DNA of 64,000 nt, taken from NCBI GenBank assembly GCA_937923175.1, contig CALALB010000023.1, positions 1 through 64,000 on the forward strand, in the 5' to 3' direction. This DNA is from an uncultured Chromatiaceae bacterium. GTDB taxonomy: Bacteria; Pseudomonadota; Gammaproteobacteria; Chromatiales; Chromatiaceae. Under the pieces are notes generated by a model, which worked only from the letters and a program-made list of their open reading frames with translations, did not search any database and was not told the origin of the DNA. Position 1 is the stretch's first letter; every line of letters starts with the position of its first letter. Shown piece after piece: positions 1 to 9,635 of this stretch. The position numbers were made by a program, and so were the translations under genes.

Positions 1-1
1 C

Positions 2-139
2 GCGATCAACGATTACGTGGCCCATCACAACATAAACCCCAAACCGTTCATCTGGACCAAGAGCGCGCGCGACATCCTGCAAAAGGTCATTCGGGCCAAT
101 GCGCGCTTAAGTTCCAAACAGAACGCAACACTACACTAG
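2..139 (+). CDS. IS630-type transposase, C-terminal end (5' cut by window)
   Basis: Reading from base 2 gives 45 codons ending in TAG. The peptide contains HHNINPKPFIWTKSARDIL, which matches the usual C-terminus of IS630/Tc1-mariner DDE transposases (a HN..PKPF.WTKSA.DIL pattern). Too short for the ORF track. The catalytic DDE residues would lie upstream of the window, so whether the gene is intact cannot be judged. It runs towards the 3' end of recC. I could not identify the terminal inverted repeat of the element in the 70 bases that follow. Confidence 0.75.
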   Translation, partial: AINDYVAHHNINPKPFIWTKSARDILQKVIRANARLSSKQNATLH

Positions 140-161
140 GCGCGATCTGCAACCCGCCCGT

Positions 162-183
162 CACCCCGGCGAAAGCCGGGGTC
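162..183. repeat. REP-like palindrome between transposase and recC
   Basis: CACCCCGGCGAAAGCCGGGGTC is a perfect 7 bp stem (CCCCGGC/GCCGGGG) with a GAAA loop, followed by a second small palindrome, caggagctcctg. This type of hairpin is scattered between genes in many proteobacteria. It lies 29 bases beyond the recC stop and could also serve as its transcription terminator. A degenerate copy is at 27861 and a related one at 57065. Confidence 0.7.
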
Positions 184-211
184 CAGGAGCTCCTGGATGC
201 TGCAGGAGGCT

Positions 212-3200
212 TTAGGCGCTATCCCGGAGAGCGGCATAGAGATCACCGTATAGCCGATCTGCCCAATCGGCAAAGGCGCCCCCAGACCAAAGGGCGGGGA
301 AATCGGGATAGCAGCGTCGGAGATGGCGGCCATTGGCCAGATCCTGGTCAACATAGGCCTTAGCCGCCTTGCGCCAGGCGGGATGGGTGTGCCAGTCGGC
401 CTCAGTGGGTTTGGCCTCATGCCGCGGGACCTGCTCGGGCCCTGGGACTCGATGCTCGCCGCCAGATTCGATCCAGGCCCGACTGGCGTGCAAGGCAACC
501 GGTAAGGGTCTATGCATCCCCTGCCACCAGGCATCCAGCAGGTTTTCCAGACTGTCCTGAGCCTGTTCGGAGGCTATGGGGGCAAGGGTCAGGGAAAACC
601 CGGGGGCCAGCAGCCGGGTCTCGACCGGCTCGCCGGCGAGCTGGGCCGCCAGATGGCGCAACCAGGTGCCGATGGCATGTTTCCAGAGTGATCCGCTGTT
701 TCTATCCAGCCTGCTGGCTGTGACCAGAATCTGACCTGCACCCTGTTTACCCCTGCGTCGATCAGAGAGGCTGTCCTCTAGGCTCAATCGGCCGGCTGGT
801 GTCTCAATCGCCAGCCGGATGGGGAGCGGCTGGGCGCTGATCTCTGGCCACTCGGCCAGGGCCGCTGACCAGTCCTCATAGAGCGCCTCGAGTTCAGCGG
901 CGATTTGCAGACCCATCGTCTCGCCCAAGGGTCCAGTCATCAGCTCACCCTGGGCCTGGAGCCTGGTGATGGCTGCGCGCAGGCAGGCGCAGAGCTTGGC
1001 ATGGCTCAGTTTGGGGACGAAACAGCGGTCAATCAGCAGATCCCTAAGACGCCAAGCAGCGAGTCCACTGAGGCTGAAGGGCTCGACATCCGGCGGTACA
1101 TCCTCAGGGTGGGGGGAGGGGACGTGCAGACGCTGTTTGAAGAGTGCATCGACTGGCGACTTGAGAAAGGCTTCAAGCCCGTCTAAACCGAGCGGTGTCT
1201 CTGGTAGCCAGGGGATCAGGGGCTCTGTGCCTGGAGCGCCAGGGGTGAGCCGTCTCGCCATGTCCCTCTCGCCGCCATTGTCTGTCCCCTCAGCCCCTTT
1301 TCCCATCCCGGCATCGACCTGGATCCGGAAAGACCCCCAGTCTGTGCTGATGAGCGAGGATTTCTGGACTTCGGCTTGCGCCGCAATGACGGATTGATGG
1401 TCTTCGCCCAGATGCCTTCCCTCCCCCCCATCTGCCGAGCACCATTCCTGGGCATAGGTGAAGATCTGGGGGAGGGGATTGGCAACAAAATAGGACCGGC
1501 TGAAGGGTTGGAGCGGATAGACCGTGGTCAGGGCATCGATGAGTCTTCCTGGGCGACCCTCTGGGAGACGCCAGCCTGCAGCGAGATGATCCCGCAATTG
1601 GGTGACCAAAACCGAGGGCTGACGGGGGCTGTTGTCGCGGCTGTCGCGGCCCACCCAGCCAATGACGAGCTTATCCCGTGCCGACAGCAGCGCCTCGAGG
1701 AAGAGATAGCGATCGTCGTCACGTCGCGAGCGGTCACCGGGGCGGTAGTCATCGGCCATGAGATCGAAATCAGAGCGCAAACGCTGGCGCGGGTAGTCCC
1801 CATCGTTAAGCCCGAGGATCCAGATTTGACGAAAAGGGATGGCGCGCATCGGCATCAGGGTCGCGAAATTGACCGCCCCGCTGACAAAATGCTGGTTGAG
1901 ATGGGTCTGGTCTAGACGCGGCAGGAATGAGGCGCAAAAGATTTCATAGGGCAGGGATTCGCCGGCCAGTCCGCCCTGGGCACAGTCGGCAGCCCAGTCG
2001 TCGAGCGCCTGCATGACCCGGCCCAGGGTCAGTGCATCTGCTTCGTTCGTCTCGACAAGGCAGTCGTCGATCAAGGCCCCCACCAGCCCTACCCAATCCG
2101 ATGGGGGATGCGGCTTGCTTAGAATGTCCCAATAATGCCGCAGACGGTCGAGCAACTCGGCCAGGGGCCCCACAAGCGCTGCCTCGAGCCCGCCAATGGC
2201 CTCATAGGGTTCGATCCCCCGCCAGGGTCCAGAGGCACCATTGGCAAAACCCAGCAGCAGCCGATCGAGACCAAAACGCCAGGTATGCTGGGTCAACCCT
2301 TCAGTGAATCCCAGGGCAGTGCGGTGCTCGCGATCCAGCCCCCAGCGGACATTGGCGCCCGCGATCCAATGGCGCAGGGTAGGAAGACTTGCGGCATCGA
2401 TCCCAAAGCGGGTGTGAAACGCAGGGATATCGAGCCAGTCTAGGACCTCGCTGACGGTCAGACGCGCCTGCGGTAGCCGGAGTAGACGTTCGAGACCGAT
2501 CAACAATGGATTGCGGCGGCGCTCGCTTTGATCGGCGATCCGGAAGGGGATATAGCGCCGATCATCCCGATCCAGGCGCCCGAAGACCGCCTGGATATGG
2601 GGCGCATAAACCCCGATGTCCGGCACCATCACCAGCACATCGCGCGGTTCCAGCGGCTGCTCAGTGGTCGCTGCCTGGTCCAGCTCGGCAAGCAGCCGAT
2701 CGTGCAGGATCTCGATCTCGCGTTGGGGATGATGGGCGATGATGAATTCGAGACTGCGATCGCGATCGGGATCGATGACGGTCGCCAATTCCTGACGTTC
2801 CTTGAGCGAGCGCAGCTCCAGGATGTCTTCCTGGAGCTGATGGAGCAGACAGTCTTGGCCAGGCGAGACAAACAGATCGATCCCGCCCTGTTTGCCCGCA
2901 AGCCCGCTGAAATGGGCCTCATAGCGGGTGCGTTCGTCGTGCGCATCGAGCAGACGGAGATAATCGCGTCCTTGTCGCCCCCAGGCGGCCAAGAGCGGGT
3001 GGCCATGGAGATGGAGGGTCTTTGCATCCAGATCCTTGGGCAGTTGGCGCGGCGGATGGCGCCGATAGGGGCCTCGAAACAGCTCGCGCCCTTCGATGAG
3101 ATCACCCCAATAGTGACGGCTGGGATTGAGCACAAACAACAGCACCTGGGAAACCGGCGCCAGCGCCTCTAGGACCTCTAGGGTTTGCTGGGGCAGGGCG

Positions 3201-4132
3201 GAGATCCCGAAGACGATCACCCGGCGCGGCAAGCGAGCGGCTCGAAAGCGCGGCCTCTGAGCGCGCGCCTCCTCCAGAAAAGCGCAATGGACCAGAGCGC
3301 GGCTCGACTGCGCCAGATCTGGCAAGCCGGGGGATACGGGCAGCTGCGGGCCTGCACCCCCTCCGGACGCCCTCAGCGGGTCGCCGGCAGATCCCCTAGG
3401 GGGTACGGGAGGGGATTGTTCCAGGATTGACCACTGATGGTTAGGTCCGGATGAGGGGGGGGCGCCTACTCCTGTCATCCCCCATGCGTTGCTCGACTCC
3501 AAAAGCGCCCTCCACAAAGCTGGCTGCCAGGCCAGATCCGGGGGCAACGCAGTCCGTTTGCCGTCAGCGCGAATCAGTATATCCTCGCCCCTTGCCCAGG
3601 CGGCCAGCCAATCGGCCCGATAGACCTGGTATTGGTCGAACAGATCGGCCAGATGTTCGGCCAGCGCATAGCGCCGGCGTGGATCTGAGCTCGATCCATC
3701 CGGATTGAGCAGGGTGCGCAGGGGCGCCAGCGCCTCCAGGCTGGGACCCTGTTCCACTCGCCGCCCTGGATCATCAAGCTGCGCGAGCAGGCGATAGATG
3801 CGCCACACCAGCGGACCTTTGTCGAAAGGCGAGGTCTCGGGGAGCTCGCCGAGCACGGCCCGATAGACCCGCCAGACGAAACGCGCCGGCAGCATGATAT
3901 CCAGCGCTGCCGCGATCCCCTGACTGCTGGCGAATCCCTCTCTACGCCCAGAGGCCAAGGCCAGCTTGAGCCACTGGCCAATCCCATTGCTCTGGACCAG
4001 GATGACCTCGTTTTCAAGCGGTTTGAGCGGATAGCGTCCCATCCAGGCCACCATGAGCGCCCGCAGCTCTTCCATTCGGTTACCCTGGATCAGCATGAAT
4101 CCGGTTGGCCAATCGCGCCTCGTCTCGTCCAT
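212..4132 (-). CDS. recC: Exodeoxyribonuclease V subunit gamma (RecC)
   Basis: RecC is the Chi-recognising subunit of the RecBCD helicase-nuclease, which processes double-strand breaks for homologous recombination. The N-terminus (FMLIQGNRMEELRALMVAWM, then NEVILVQSNGIGQWLKLALA) is the typical RecC start, and HHPQREIEILHDRLLA and MRAIPFRQIWILGLNDGDYPR are family hallmarks. The start at 4132 has an AGGA about 7 bases upstream. At 1306 residues it is longer than E. coli RecC (about 1122). The extra length includes two Pro/Gly/Ser-rich stretches that look like foreign linkers, near residues 220-275 (ending PGLPDLAQSS) and near 890-970 (GGEGRHLGEDHQ onward). The reading frame stays open through both. 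recB and recD are not in this window. Confidence 0.93.
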   Translation of the reverse strand: MDETRRDWPTGFMLIQGNRMEELRALMVAWMGRYPLKPLENEVILVQSNGIGQWLKLALASGRREGFASSQGIAAALDIMLPARFVWRVYRAVLGELPETSPFDKGPLVWRIYRLLAQLDDPGRRVEQGPSLEALAPLRTLLNPDGSSSDPRRRYALAEHLADLFDQYQVYRADWLAAWARGEDILIRADGKRTALPPDLAWQPALWRALLESSNAWGMTGVGAPPSSGPNHQWSILEQSPPVPPRGSAGDPLRASGGGAGPQLPVSPGLPDLAQSSRALVHCAFLEEARAQRPRFRAARLPRRVIVFGISALPQQTLEVLEALAPVSQVLLFVLNPSRHYWGDLIEGRELFRGPYRRHPPRQLPKDLDAKTLHLHGHPLLAAWGRQGRDYLRLLDAHDERTRYEAHFSGLAGKQGGIDLFVSPGQDCLLHQLQEDILELRSLKERQELATVIDPDRDRSLEFIIAHHPQREIEILHDRLLAELDQAATTEQPLEPRDVLVMVPDIGVYAPHIQAVFGRLDRDDRRYIPFRIADQSERRRNPLLIGLERLLRLPQARLTVSEVLDWLDIPAFHTRFGIDAASLPTLRHWIAGANVRWGLDREHRTALGFTEGLTQHTWRFGLDRLLLGFANGASGPWRGIEPYEAIGGLEAALVGPLAELLDRLRHYWDILSKPHPPSDWVGLVGALIDDCLVETNEADALTLGRVMQALDDWAADCAQGGLAGESLPYEIFCASFLPRLDQTHLNQHFVSGAVNFATLMPMRAIPFRQIWILGLNDGDYPRQRLRSDFDLMADDYRPGDRSRRDDDRYLFLEALLSARDKLVIGWVGRDSRDNSPRQPSVLVTQLRDHLAAGWRLPEGRPGRLIDALTTVYPLQPFSRSYFVANPLPQIFTYAQEWCSADGGEGRHLGEDHQSVIAAQAEVQKSSLISTDWGSFRIQVDAGMGKGAEGTDNGGERDMARRLTPGAPGTEPLIPWLPETPLGLDGLEAFLKSPVDALFKQRLHVPSPHPEDVPPDVEPFSLSGLAAWRLRDLLIDRCFVPKLSHAKLCACLRAAITRLQAQGELMTGPLGETMGLQIAAELEALYEDWSAALAEWPEISAQPLPIRLAIETPAGRLSLEDSLSDRRRGKQGAGQILVTASRLDRNSGSLWKHAIGTWLRHLAAQLAGEPVETRLLAPGFSLTLAPIASEQAQDSLENLLDAWWQGMHRPLPVALHASRAWIESGGEHRVPGPEQVPRHEAKPTEADWHTHPAWRKAAKAYVDQDLANGRHLRRCYPDFPALWSGGAFADWADRLYGDLYAALRDSA

Positions 4133-4451
4133 CGCATTGTCCTGCAGGGATTGAGCCTAGGTTGTGCCCAAGGTGTCTTGAAAAACCAGGATGGATCATT
4201 CTGCCGTCAGCCGGGATTCAGAATCCAGTAAACCGCCAGTAGCAGGTCTTGTTGGGATGGCTTGGCCAGACCTACCTAGGATCGGGCTGGCTGCTGGGAT
4301 TTTTATGTAGGATAACCGGGTGGGGAAGGCCGGGGCTGGGCCTGGAGCAAGGACCTCAATATCCGGCATCGTCCGCTTCCCAACCCTGTTTAGACCATGC
4401 ACCTGGATCCTGAACCCTCCTGAACACCTGCTTGCACTGAGCGGATCCTTC
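4133..4451. other. Divergent intergenic region recC / rsmG
   Basis: 319 bases between two divergent genes. The ORF track extends rsmG into this stretch (MGKAGAGPG...), but that extension does not resemble RsmG and I reject it. It presumably holds promoters for both directions. I could not find a convincing -35/-10 pair, and I see no small gene or RNA. Confidence 0.5.
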
Positions 4452-5108
4452 ATGAAAAGGTACATCACCCTGCCAGCGACGGATTGGCAGTCTGTCGAGG
4501 ATCGCTTGTCACTCGGTTTGACGGCGCTGGGTTTACCAGCCACAGACAAACAGCGCGCCTGTCTGATCGATCTACTCAAGCTGCTTGTGCGCTGGAATCG
4601 TGTTTATAGCCTCACGGCAGTCCGCGATCCGCTCGAAATGGTCGCTCGCCACCTGCTCGACAGCCTGGCGGTTGCCCCCTTTCTATTCGGCCCCAGGGTG
4701 CTTGATGTTGGCACGGGTGCGGGGTTACCGGGCCTGCCGCTGGCCATCCTGATGCCGGAGCGGCGTTTCTGGCTGCTCGATAGCAATGGCAAGAAGATCC
4801 GTTTTGTGCGTCAGGCGAGCCTTGATCTGGGTTTGCCCAATGTCGAACCGGTTCTTGCCCGGATCGAGATATATCAAACAGGGGAAAAATTCAGTACCAT
4901 TATCAGCCGCGCGGTGGCAGTCAAGGATGTCTTGCCTGCCTTCCATCGCAACCTCAGCGCGCAGTCGGGCCGGTTGTTGCTCATGAAAGGCCAGCTGGAT
5001 GAATCCGTAGATGAACTGATAAAGGCAGGATATGCGCCGATCATCCATCCGCTGCAGGTCCCTTTTTTGCAGGCGCCGCGCCATCTGATTGAACTCAGGA
5101 GCGCTTGA
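4452..5108 (+). CDS. rsmG: 16S rRNA (guanine527-N7)-methyltransferase RsmG (GidB)
   Basis: RsmG methylates N7 of G527 in 16S rRNA using SAM. The SAM-binding motif is VLDVGTGAGLPGLPLAI, followed by the LLDSNGKKIRFV acidic strand and a SRAVA motif, all typical of the family. The start is taken at the ATG giving MKRYITLPATDW, for 218 residues, close to E. coli RsmG (207). The longer ORF-track start adds 44 unrelated residues. It heads the rsmG-parA-parB group. In many gammaproteobacteria mnmG precedes rsmG, but here recC lies upstream on the other strand. Confidence 0.95.
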   Translation: MKRYITLPATDWQSVEDRLSLGLTALGLPATDKQRACLIDLLKLLVRWNRVYSLTAVRDPLEMVARHLLDSLAVAPFLFGPRVLDVGTGAGLPGLPLAILMPERRFWLLDSNGKKIRFVRQASLDLGLPNVEPVLARIEIYQTGEKFSTIISRAVAVKDVLPAFHRNLSAQSGRLLLMKGQLDESVDELIKAGYAPIIHPLQVPFLQAPRHLIELRSA

Positions 5109-5115
5109 TTCGGGC

Positions 5116-5904
5116 ATGGCCACTCTGATTGCGATCGCCAACCAAAAGGGTGGGGTGGGTAAGACCACGACCGCAGTCAATCTCGCCGCTGCTCTGGCCT
5201 ATCTGCGCCGGCGCGTGCTTTTGATCGATCTCGATCCCCAGGGCAATGCGACCATGGGTTGTGGGGTCGATAAATATGGTCTGACCCAGACGACCTGCGA
5301 TCTCCTGTTAAACGAGGTCCCCTTTGCCCAATGTCTACAGCGCGTCCCCGAACCCGCGCCTGGCTTCGACCTGTTGCCGGCCAATGCAGATCTGACCGCC
5401 GCCGAGGTAGGGTTATTAGAACTCCCCGAGCGCGAGCGACGTCTTGGCCGACTCTTGGCCGACGCAGTCGGGGCCTATGAGTGGGTCATCATCGATTGCC
5501 CGCCCTCACTCAATATGCTGACCCTCAATGCCCTGGTCGCAGCGCAGGCCGTACTGATCCCGATCCAGTGCGAATACTATGCGCTCGAGGGTCTCTCGGC
5601 CTTGCTCGAAACCATCGAACAGGTGCGCGACAGCCGTAATCCAGGCCTTTATATCGCTGGCATCCTGCGCACCATGCATGACCCGCGCAATAATCTCGCC
5701 AATCAGGTCTCGGCCCAGCTCGTCGCCCATTTCAAGGACCAGGTCTATCACACCATCATCCCGCGCAATGTGCGGGTGGCCGAGGCGCCTAGCCATGGTC
5801 AATCCGTTCTGCTCTATGATCCCCAATCGCGCGGTGCCTTGGCCTATCTGGCCTTGGCCAGCGAGGTCTTGCGCCGGCATGAAAAACGCCGTCAGGCAGC
5901 CTAA
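5116..5904 (+). CDS. parA: Chromosome partitioning ATPase ParA (Soj)
   Basis: ParA-type deviant Walker ATPase that works with ParB in segregation of the replication-origin region. The start is placed at the ATG giving MATLIAIANQKGGVGKTTT, which contains the KGGVGKTT deviant Walker A box. Later motifs are LIDLDPQGN, the Walker B-like VIIDCPPSLN, and PIQCEYYALEGL. It has 262 residues, the usual chromosomal Soj size. It begins 7 bases after rsmG and is followed 8 bases later by parB, so the three are probably one transcript. Confidence 0.96.
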   Translation: MATLIAIANQKGGVGKTTTAVNLAAALAYLRRRVLLIDLDPQGNATMGCGVDKYGLTQTTCDLLLNEVPFAQCLQRVPEPAPGFDLLPANADLTAAEVGLLELPERERRLGRLLADAVGAYEWVIIDCPPSLNMLTLNALVAAQAVLIPIQCEYYALEGLSALLETIEQVRDSRNPGLYIAGILRTMHDPRNNLANQVSAQLVAHFKDQVYHTIIPRNVRVAEAPSHGQSVLLYDPQSRGALAYLALASEVLRRHEKRRQAA

Positions 5905-5912
5905 TCGACCTC

Positions 5913-6848
5913 ATGGATACGACTGAACCCAAAGGCTCGGTTCGCCGACGCGGTCTTGGGCGTGGGCTGGATGCACTCCTGGGGGCGGCCAAGCTACCGC
6001 ATGCGCGCACCAGCCCTGATGACCGGGCAATGGGTGTCAGCGTCTCCAACCCGGATCTCGTGCGCTCCATCCCTCTTGAGCAGATCCAACGCGGTCGCTA
6101 TCAGCCGCGGCGCACCTTCGACCCTCAGGCGCTCGAGGAGCTGGCCGATTCTATCCGCGTCCAGGGCATACTCCAGCCAATCGTGGTACGCCCCCTGGCC
6201 GAGCCGGCCGCAAGCGGGGTGCGCTATGAGATCATCGCCGGCGAACGGCGCTGGCGTGCCGCCCAATTGATCGGTTTGACCGAAATCCCAGCCGTAGTGC
6301 GGCGAGTCGATGAACGCACGGCCCTGGCGATCGCCCTGATCGAGAATATCCAGCGCGCTGCCTTGAATCCCTTGGAAGAGGCCGAGGCGCTGGCGCGGCT
6401 GGTCTCTGAGTTTGAACTCACCCATCAAGAGGTCGCCGAGGCGGTAGGCCGATCGCGCGCGGCCGTGACCAATGCCTTGCGTCTTCTGGATCTGCAACCT
6501 GAGGTCAAGACGCTTTTGGCATCAGGACGCATTGAGATGGGGCATGCCCGCGCCCTGCTCGGACTGAAGGACTCCCTGCAAACTCAGGTCGCTCAGCAGG
6601 TGGCCGAGGCTGGACTATCGGTGCGGGCGACCGAGCGTCTCGTGCGTCGGTTGCAGCAATCCGACTGCAAGCAAACGAGGACATCGGCCGTCTTGGAGGA
6701 CCCCGATATTTGCCGTCTCCAGGCCGATCTAACCGAGCGTCTCGGCGCCCGGGTCCAGATCCGGCATCAGCGCAATGGCCGGGGGACCCTAGTCATCGCC
6801 TATGAGAGCCTGGATGAACTGGATGGCATCCTAGCCCGGCTTCGTTAG
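5913..6848 (+). CDS. parB: Chromosome partitioning protein ParB (Spo0J), parS-binding CTPase
   Basis: The N-terminus carries the ParA-interacting RRGLGRGLDALLG motif. The ParB/Srx nuclease-like core follows with QPRRTFD, GERRWRAAQL and ENIQRAALNPLEEAEA, then a helix-turn-helix (LTHQEVAEAVGRSRAAVTNA) for parS recognition, and a C-terminal dimerisation region. It has 311 residues, normal for the family. It follows parA directly. By eye I did not find a copy of the usual parS consensus (TGTTTCACGTGAAACA) in this window, so its binding sites are probably elsewhere near the origin. Confidence 0.95.
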   Translation: MDTTEPKGSVRRRGLGRGLDALLGAAKLPHARTSPDDRAMGVSVSNPDLVRSIPLEQIQRGRYQPRRTFDPQALEELADSIRVQGILQPIVVRPLAEPAASGVRYEIIAGERRWRAAQLIGLTEIPAVVRRVDERTALAIALIENIQRAALNPLEEAEALARLVSEFELTHQEVAEAVGRSRAAVTNALRLLDLQPEVKTLLASGRIEMGHARALLGLKDSLQTQVAQQVAEAGLSVRATERLVRRLQQSDCKQTRTSAVLEDPDICRLQADLTERLGARVQIRHQRNGRGTLVIAYESLDELDGILARLR

Positions 6849-6861
6849 TGTGGTCTTGGCG

Positions 6862-6890
6862 TTGACCCTATATTCGCGGCTATTTATAAT
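6862..6890 (+). promoter_or_regulatory. Sigma-70 promoter of the atp operon
   Basis: TTGACC at 6862-6867, a spacer of exactly 17 bases, then a perfect TATAAT at 6885-6890. It lies in the 81-base gap between parB and atpI, about 40 bases ahead of the atpI start. This is the best consensus promoter I found in the window and fits strong constitutive expression of the ATP synthase operon. Confidence 0.75.
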
Positions 6891-6929
6891 CTTCGGGATT
6901 GCGAGTGCCGATACACTTGCGTTGCTCCA

Positions 6930-7304
6930 ATGCAACGACCGAACGCGCCTCAGGTCGGATCCATTCTGGGCTTACAGTTGATCATCGGCCTGAGTTTAGC
7001 CGTTATCACCCTGCCGTTCGGAAGTCCAGTTGCGATCTCAGTCCTCGTCGGGGCCGGAACGTGCTGGCTGGCAAATACTGGACTAGCCGCCTGGATTCTG
7101 CGCGCGTATCGCGCCCAGGCGCCGGAGCGGTTGGTTGCACGTTTTTATCTGGCAGAGCTGGGCAAACTTGTCTTGGTCCTCGCGCTTTTTGCCGCAGCAT
7201 GGACCTTTTATAGCGAACTGAATATCCCGGCTGTGCTCGTTGCCTATGTCTTGGTCCAGGTGATCCCGACCCTGATAGTTGCGCAGGGTGATCGCATGAT
7301 GTAG
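6930..7304 (+). CDS. atpI: ATP synthase subunit I (AtpI)
   Basis: Small membrane protein (124 residues, four predicted hydrophobic segments) that heads the atp operon and helps assemble the c-ring of the F1Fo ATP synthase. The sequence begins MQRPNAPQVGSILGLQLIIG, and the ARFYLAELGKLVLVLALF segment resembles the AtpI pattern (a.F..g...K). No clear Shine-Dalgarno precedes the ATG. Position immediately ahead of atpB is the strongest evidence. AtpI is poorly conserved in general. Confidence 0.85.
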   Translation: MQRPNAPQVGSILGLQLIIGLSLAVITLPFGSPVAISVLVGAGTCWLANTGLAAWILRAYRAQAPERLVARFYLAELGKLVLVLALFAAAWTFYSELNIPAVLVAYVLVQVIPTLIVAQGDRMM

Positions 7305-7315
7305 TTGAGAGATGA

Positions 7316-8531
<1,216 letters not shown>

Positions 8532-8600
8532 GGGGCGCAGCCGGGTCTGGATCTTAGACCCTGGTCTGGGTTCATCCCGAAGAGGTCTTCAGGCAACGCC

Positions 8601-9071
8601 ATGAACATCAATCTGACGCTTTTTGCCCAGATGATCACCTTTGCGGTGTTCGTCTGGTTTTGCATGCGATATATCTGGCCACCCATCATAAAGGCACTGG
8701 CTGAACGCAAGGCCAAGATCGCCGAGGGACTCGCCGCCGCGGAACGCGGTCATCAGGAGCGGTTGCTCGGCGAGCAGCGCGCCCTGGAGCTGATCCGTGA
8801 GGCCAAGTCCAGTGCGGCTGAGATCGTCGGTCAGGCGCAAAAGCGTGCCGCCGAGATCATCGAAGAGGCGAAGTTGGATGCGCGCGCTGAGGGCGACCGG
8901 CTGCTGGCCGCTGCCCGCGCCGAGATCGAGCGCGAGACCAATCGGACGCGGGAAGAACTGCGCGAGAAGGTGGCGCTGCTTGCGATCGCCGCTGCCGAAA
9001 AGATCCTGCAAAAGGAGATCGATCTTGCGGACCATCGCGCCCTCGTTGAGGACTTTGCCAAGCAGCTCTGA
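8601..9071 (+). CDS. atpF: F1Fo ATP synthase subunit b (AtpF)
   Basis: Peripheral stalk subunit with a single N-terminal transmembrane helix (LTLFAQMITFAVFVWFCMRY) followed by a long, highly charged alpha-helical coiled coil (ALAERKAKIAEGLAAAERG onward). It has 156 residues, the same as E. coli b. Only one b gene is present, without a b' paralogue, so a homodimeric stalk is expected, as in non-photosynthetic gammaproteobacteria. Confidence 0.96.
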   Translation: MNINLTLFAQMITFAVFVWFCMRYIWPPIIKALAERKAKIAEGLAAAERGHQERLLGEQRALELIREAKSSAAEIVGQAQKRAAEIIEEAKLDARAEGDRLLAAARAEIERETNRTREELREKVALLAIAAAEKILQKEIDLADHRALVEDFAKQL

Positions 9072-9080
9072 GTGAAGATT

Positions 9081-9620
9081 ATGGCCGGAGAACTTACCAC
9101 CATCGCGCGCCCCTATGCCAAGGCGGCCTTCGAACATGCCAAGGAAACCGGTCAGATCGATCGCTGGTCGGCAGCCTTGGGTCTTTTGGCTGTGCTCACC
9201 TCAGATCCGCAGATCGCTGCCCAGATCAACAATCCAACCGTACCGCGTGAGCGGCTCTGCGAGTTGCTGCTCGATCTTGGCGGCGAGACATTAGGGTCTG
9301 GGCCGGCCAATCTGGTACGCCTGCTCGCTGCCAAGGGTCGCCTGGCCGCCATCCCCGAGATCGCACGTCTCTTTGAGGAGCAGCGGATTGCCGACCAAGG
9401 GGTGCGCCAGGTCCTGGTGCGCACCGCTTTCGCCATCGATGAGACGCAACGCGAAACCCTGGCTGCGGCCTTGGCAAGGCGTTTTGGCAGCCAGGTCGAT
9501 CTCAGATTCGAGATCGATGAGGGGCTTTTAGGGGGGGTTGAGGTACGTTCCGGCGACCTGGTGATCGATCACTCTGTGCGCGGCAGGATCAAGCAACTGG
9601 CAAACGCCCTGCAATTTTGA
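9081..9620 (+). CDS. atpH: F1Fo ATP synthase subunit delta (AtpH)
   Basis: Delta subunit that couples the peripheral stalk to the top of F1. The conserved N-terminus is TTIARPYAKAAFEHA. The ATG at 9081 (MAGELTTIARPY) gives 179 residues, close to E. coli (177). The ORF track begins three codons earlier at a GTG that abuts the atpF stop. The C-terminal motif GGVEVRSGDLVIDHSVRGRI is characteristic of the family. Confidence 0.95.
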   Translation: MAGELTTIARPYAKAAFEHAKETGQIDRWSAALGLLAVLTSDPQIAAQINNPTVPRERLCELLLDLGGETLGSGPANLVRLLAAKGRLAAIPEIARLFEEQRIADQGVRQVLVRTAFAIDETQRETLAAALARRFGSQVDLRFEIDEGLLGGVEVRSGDLVIDHSVRGRIKQLANALQF

Positions 9621-9635
9621 ACACTGGATACGGCC

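Noticed and set aside
1376-1915. 179-residue plus-strand ORF (and other long plus-strand ORFs between 900 and 3700)
   Set aside because: They lie antisense to recC, have no recognisable family, and arise from the GC-rich codon bias of the real gene.
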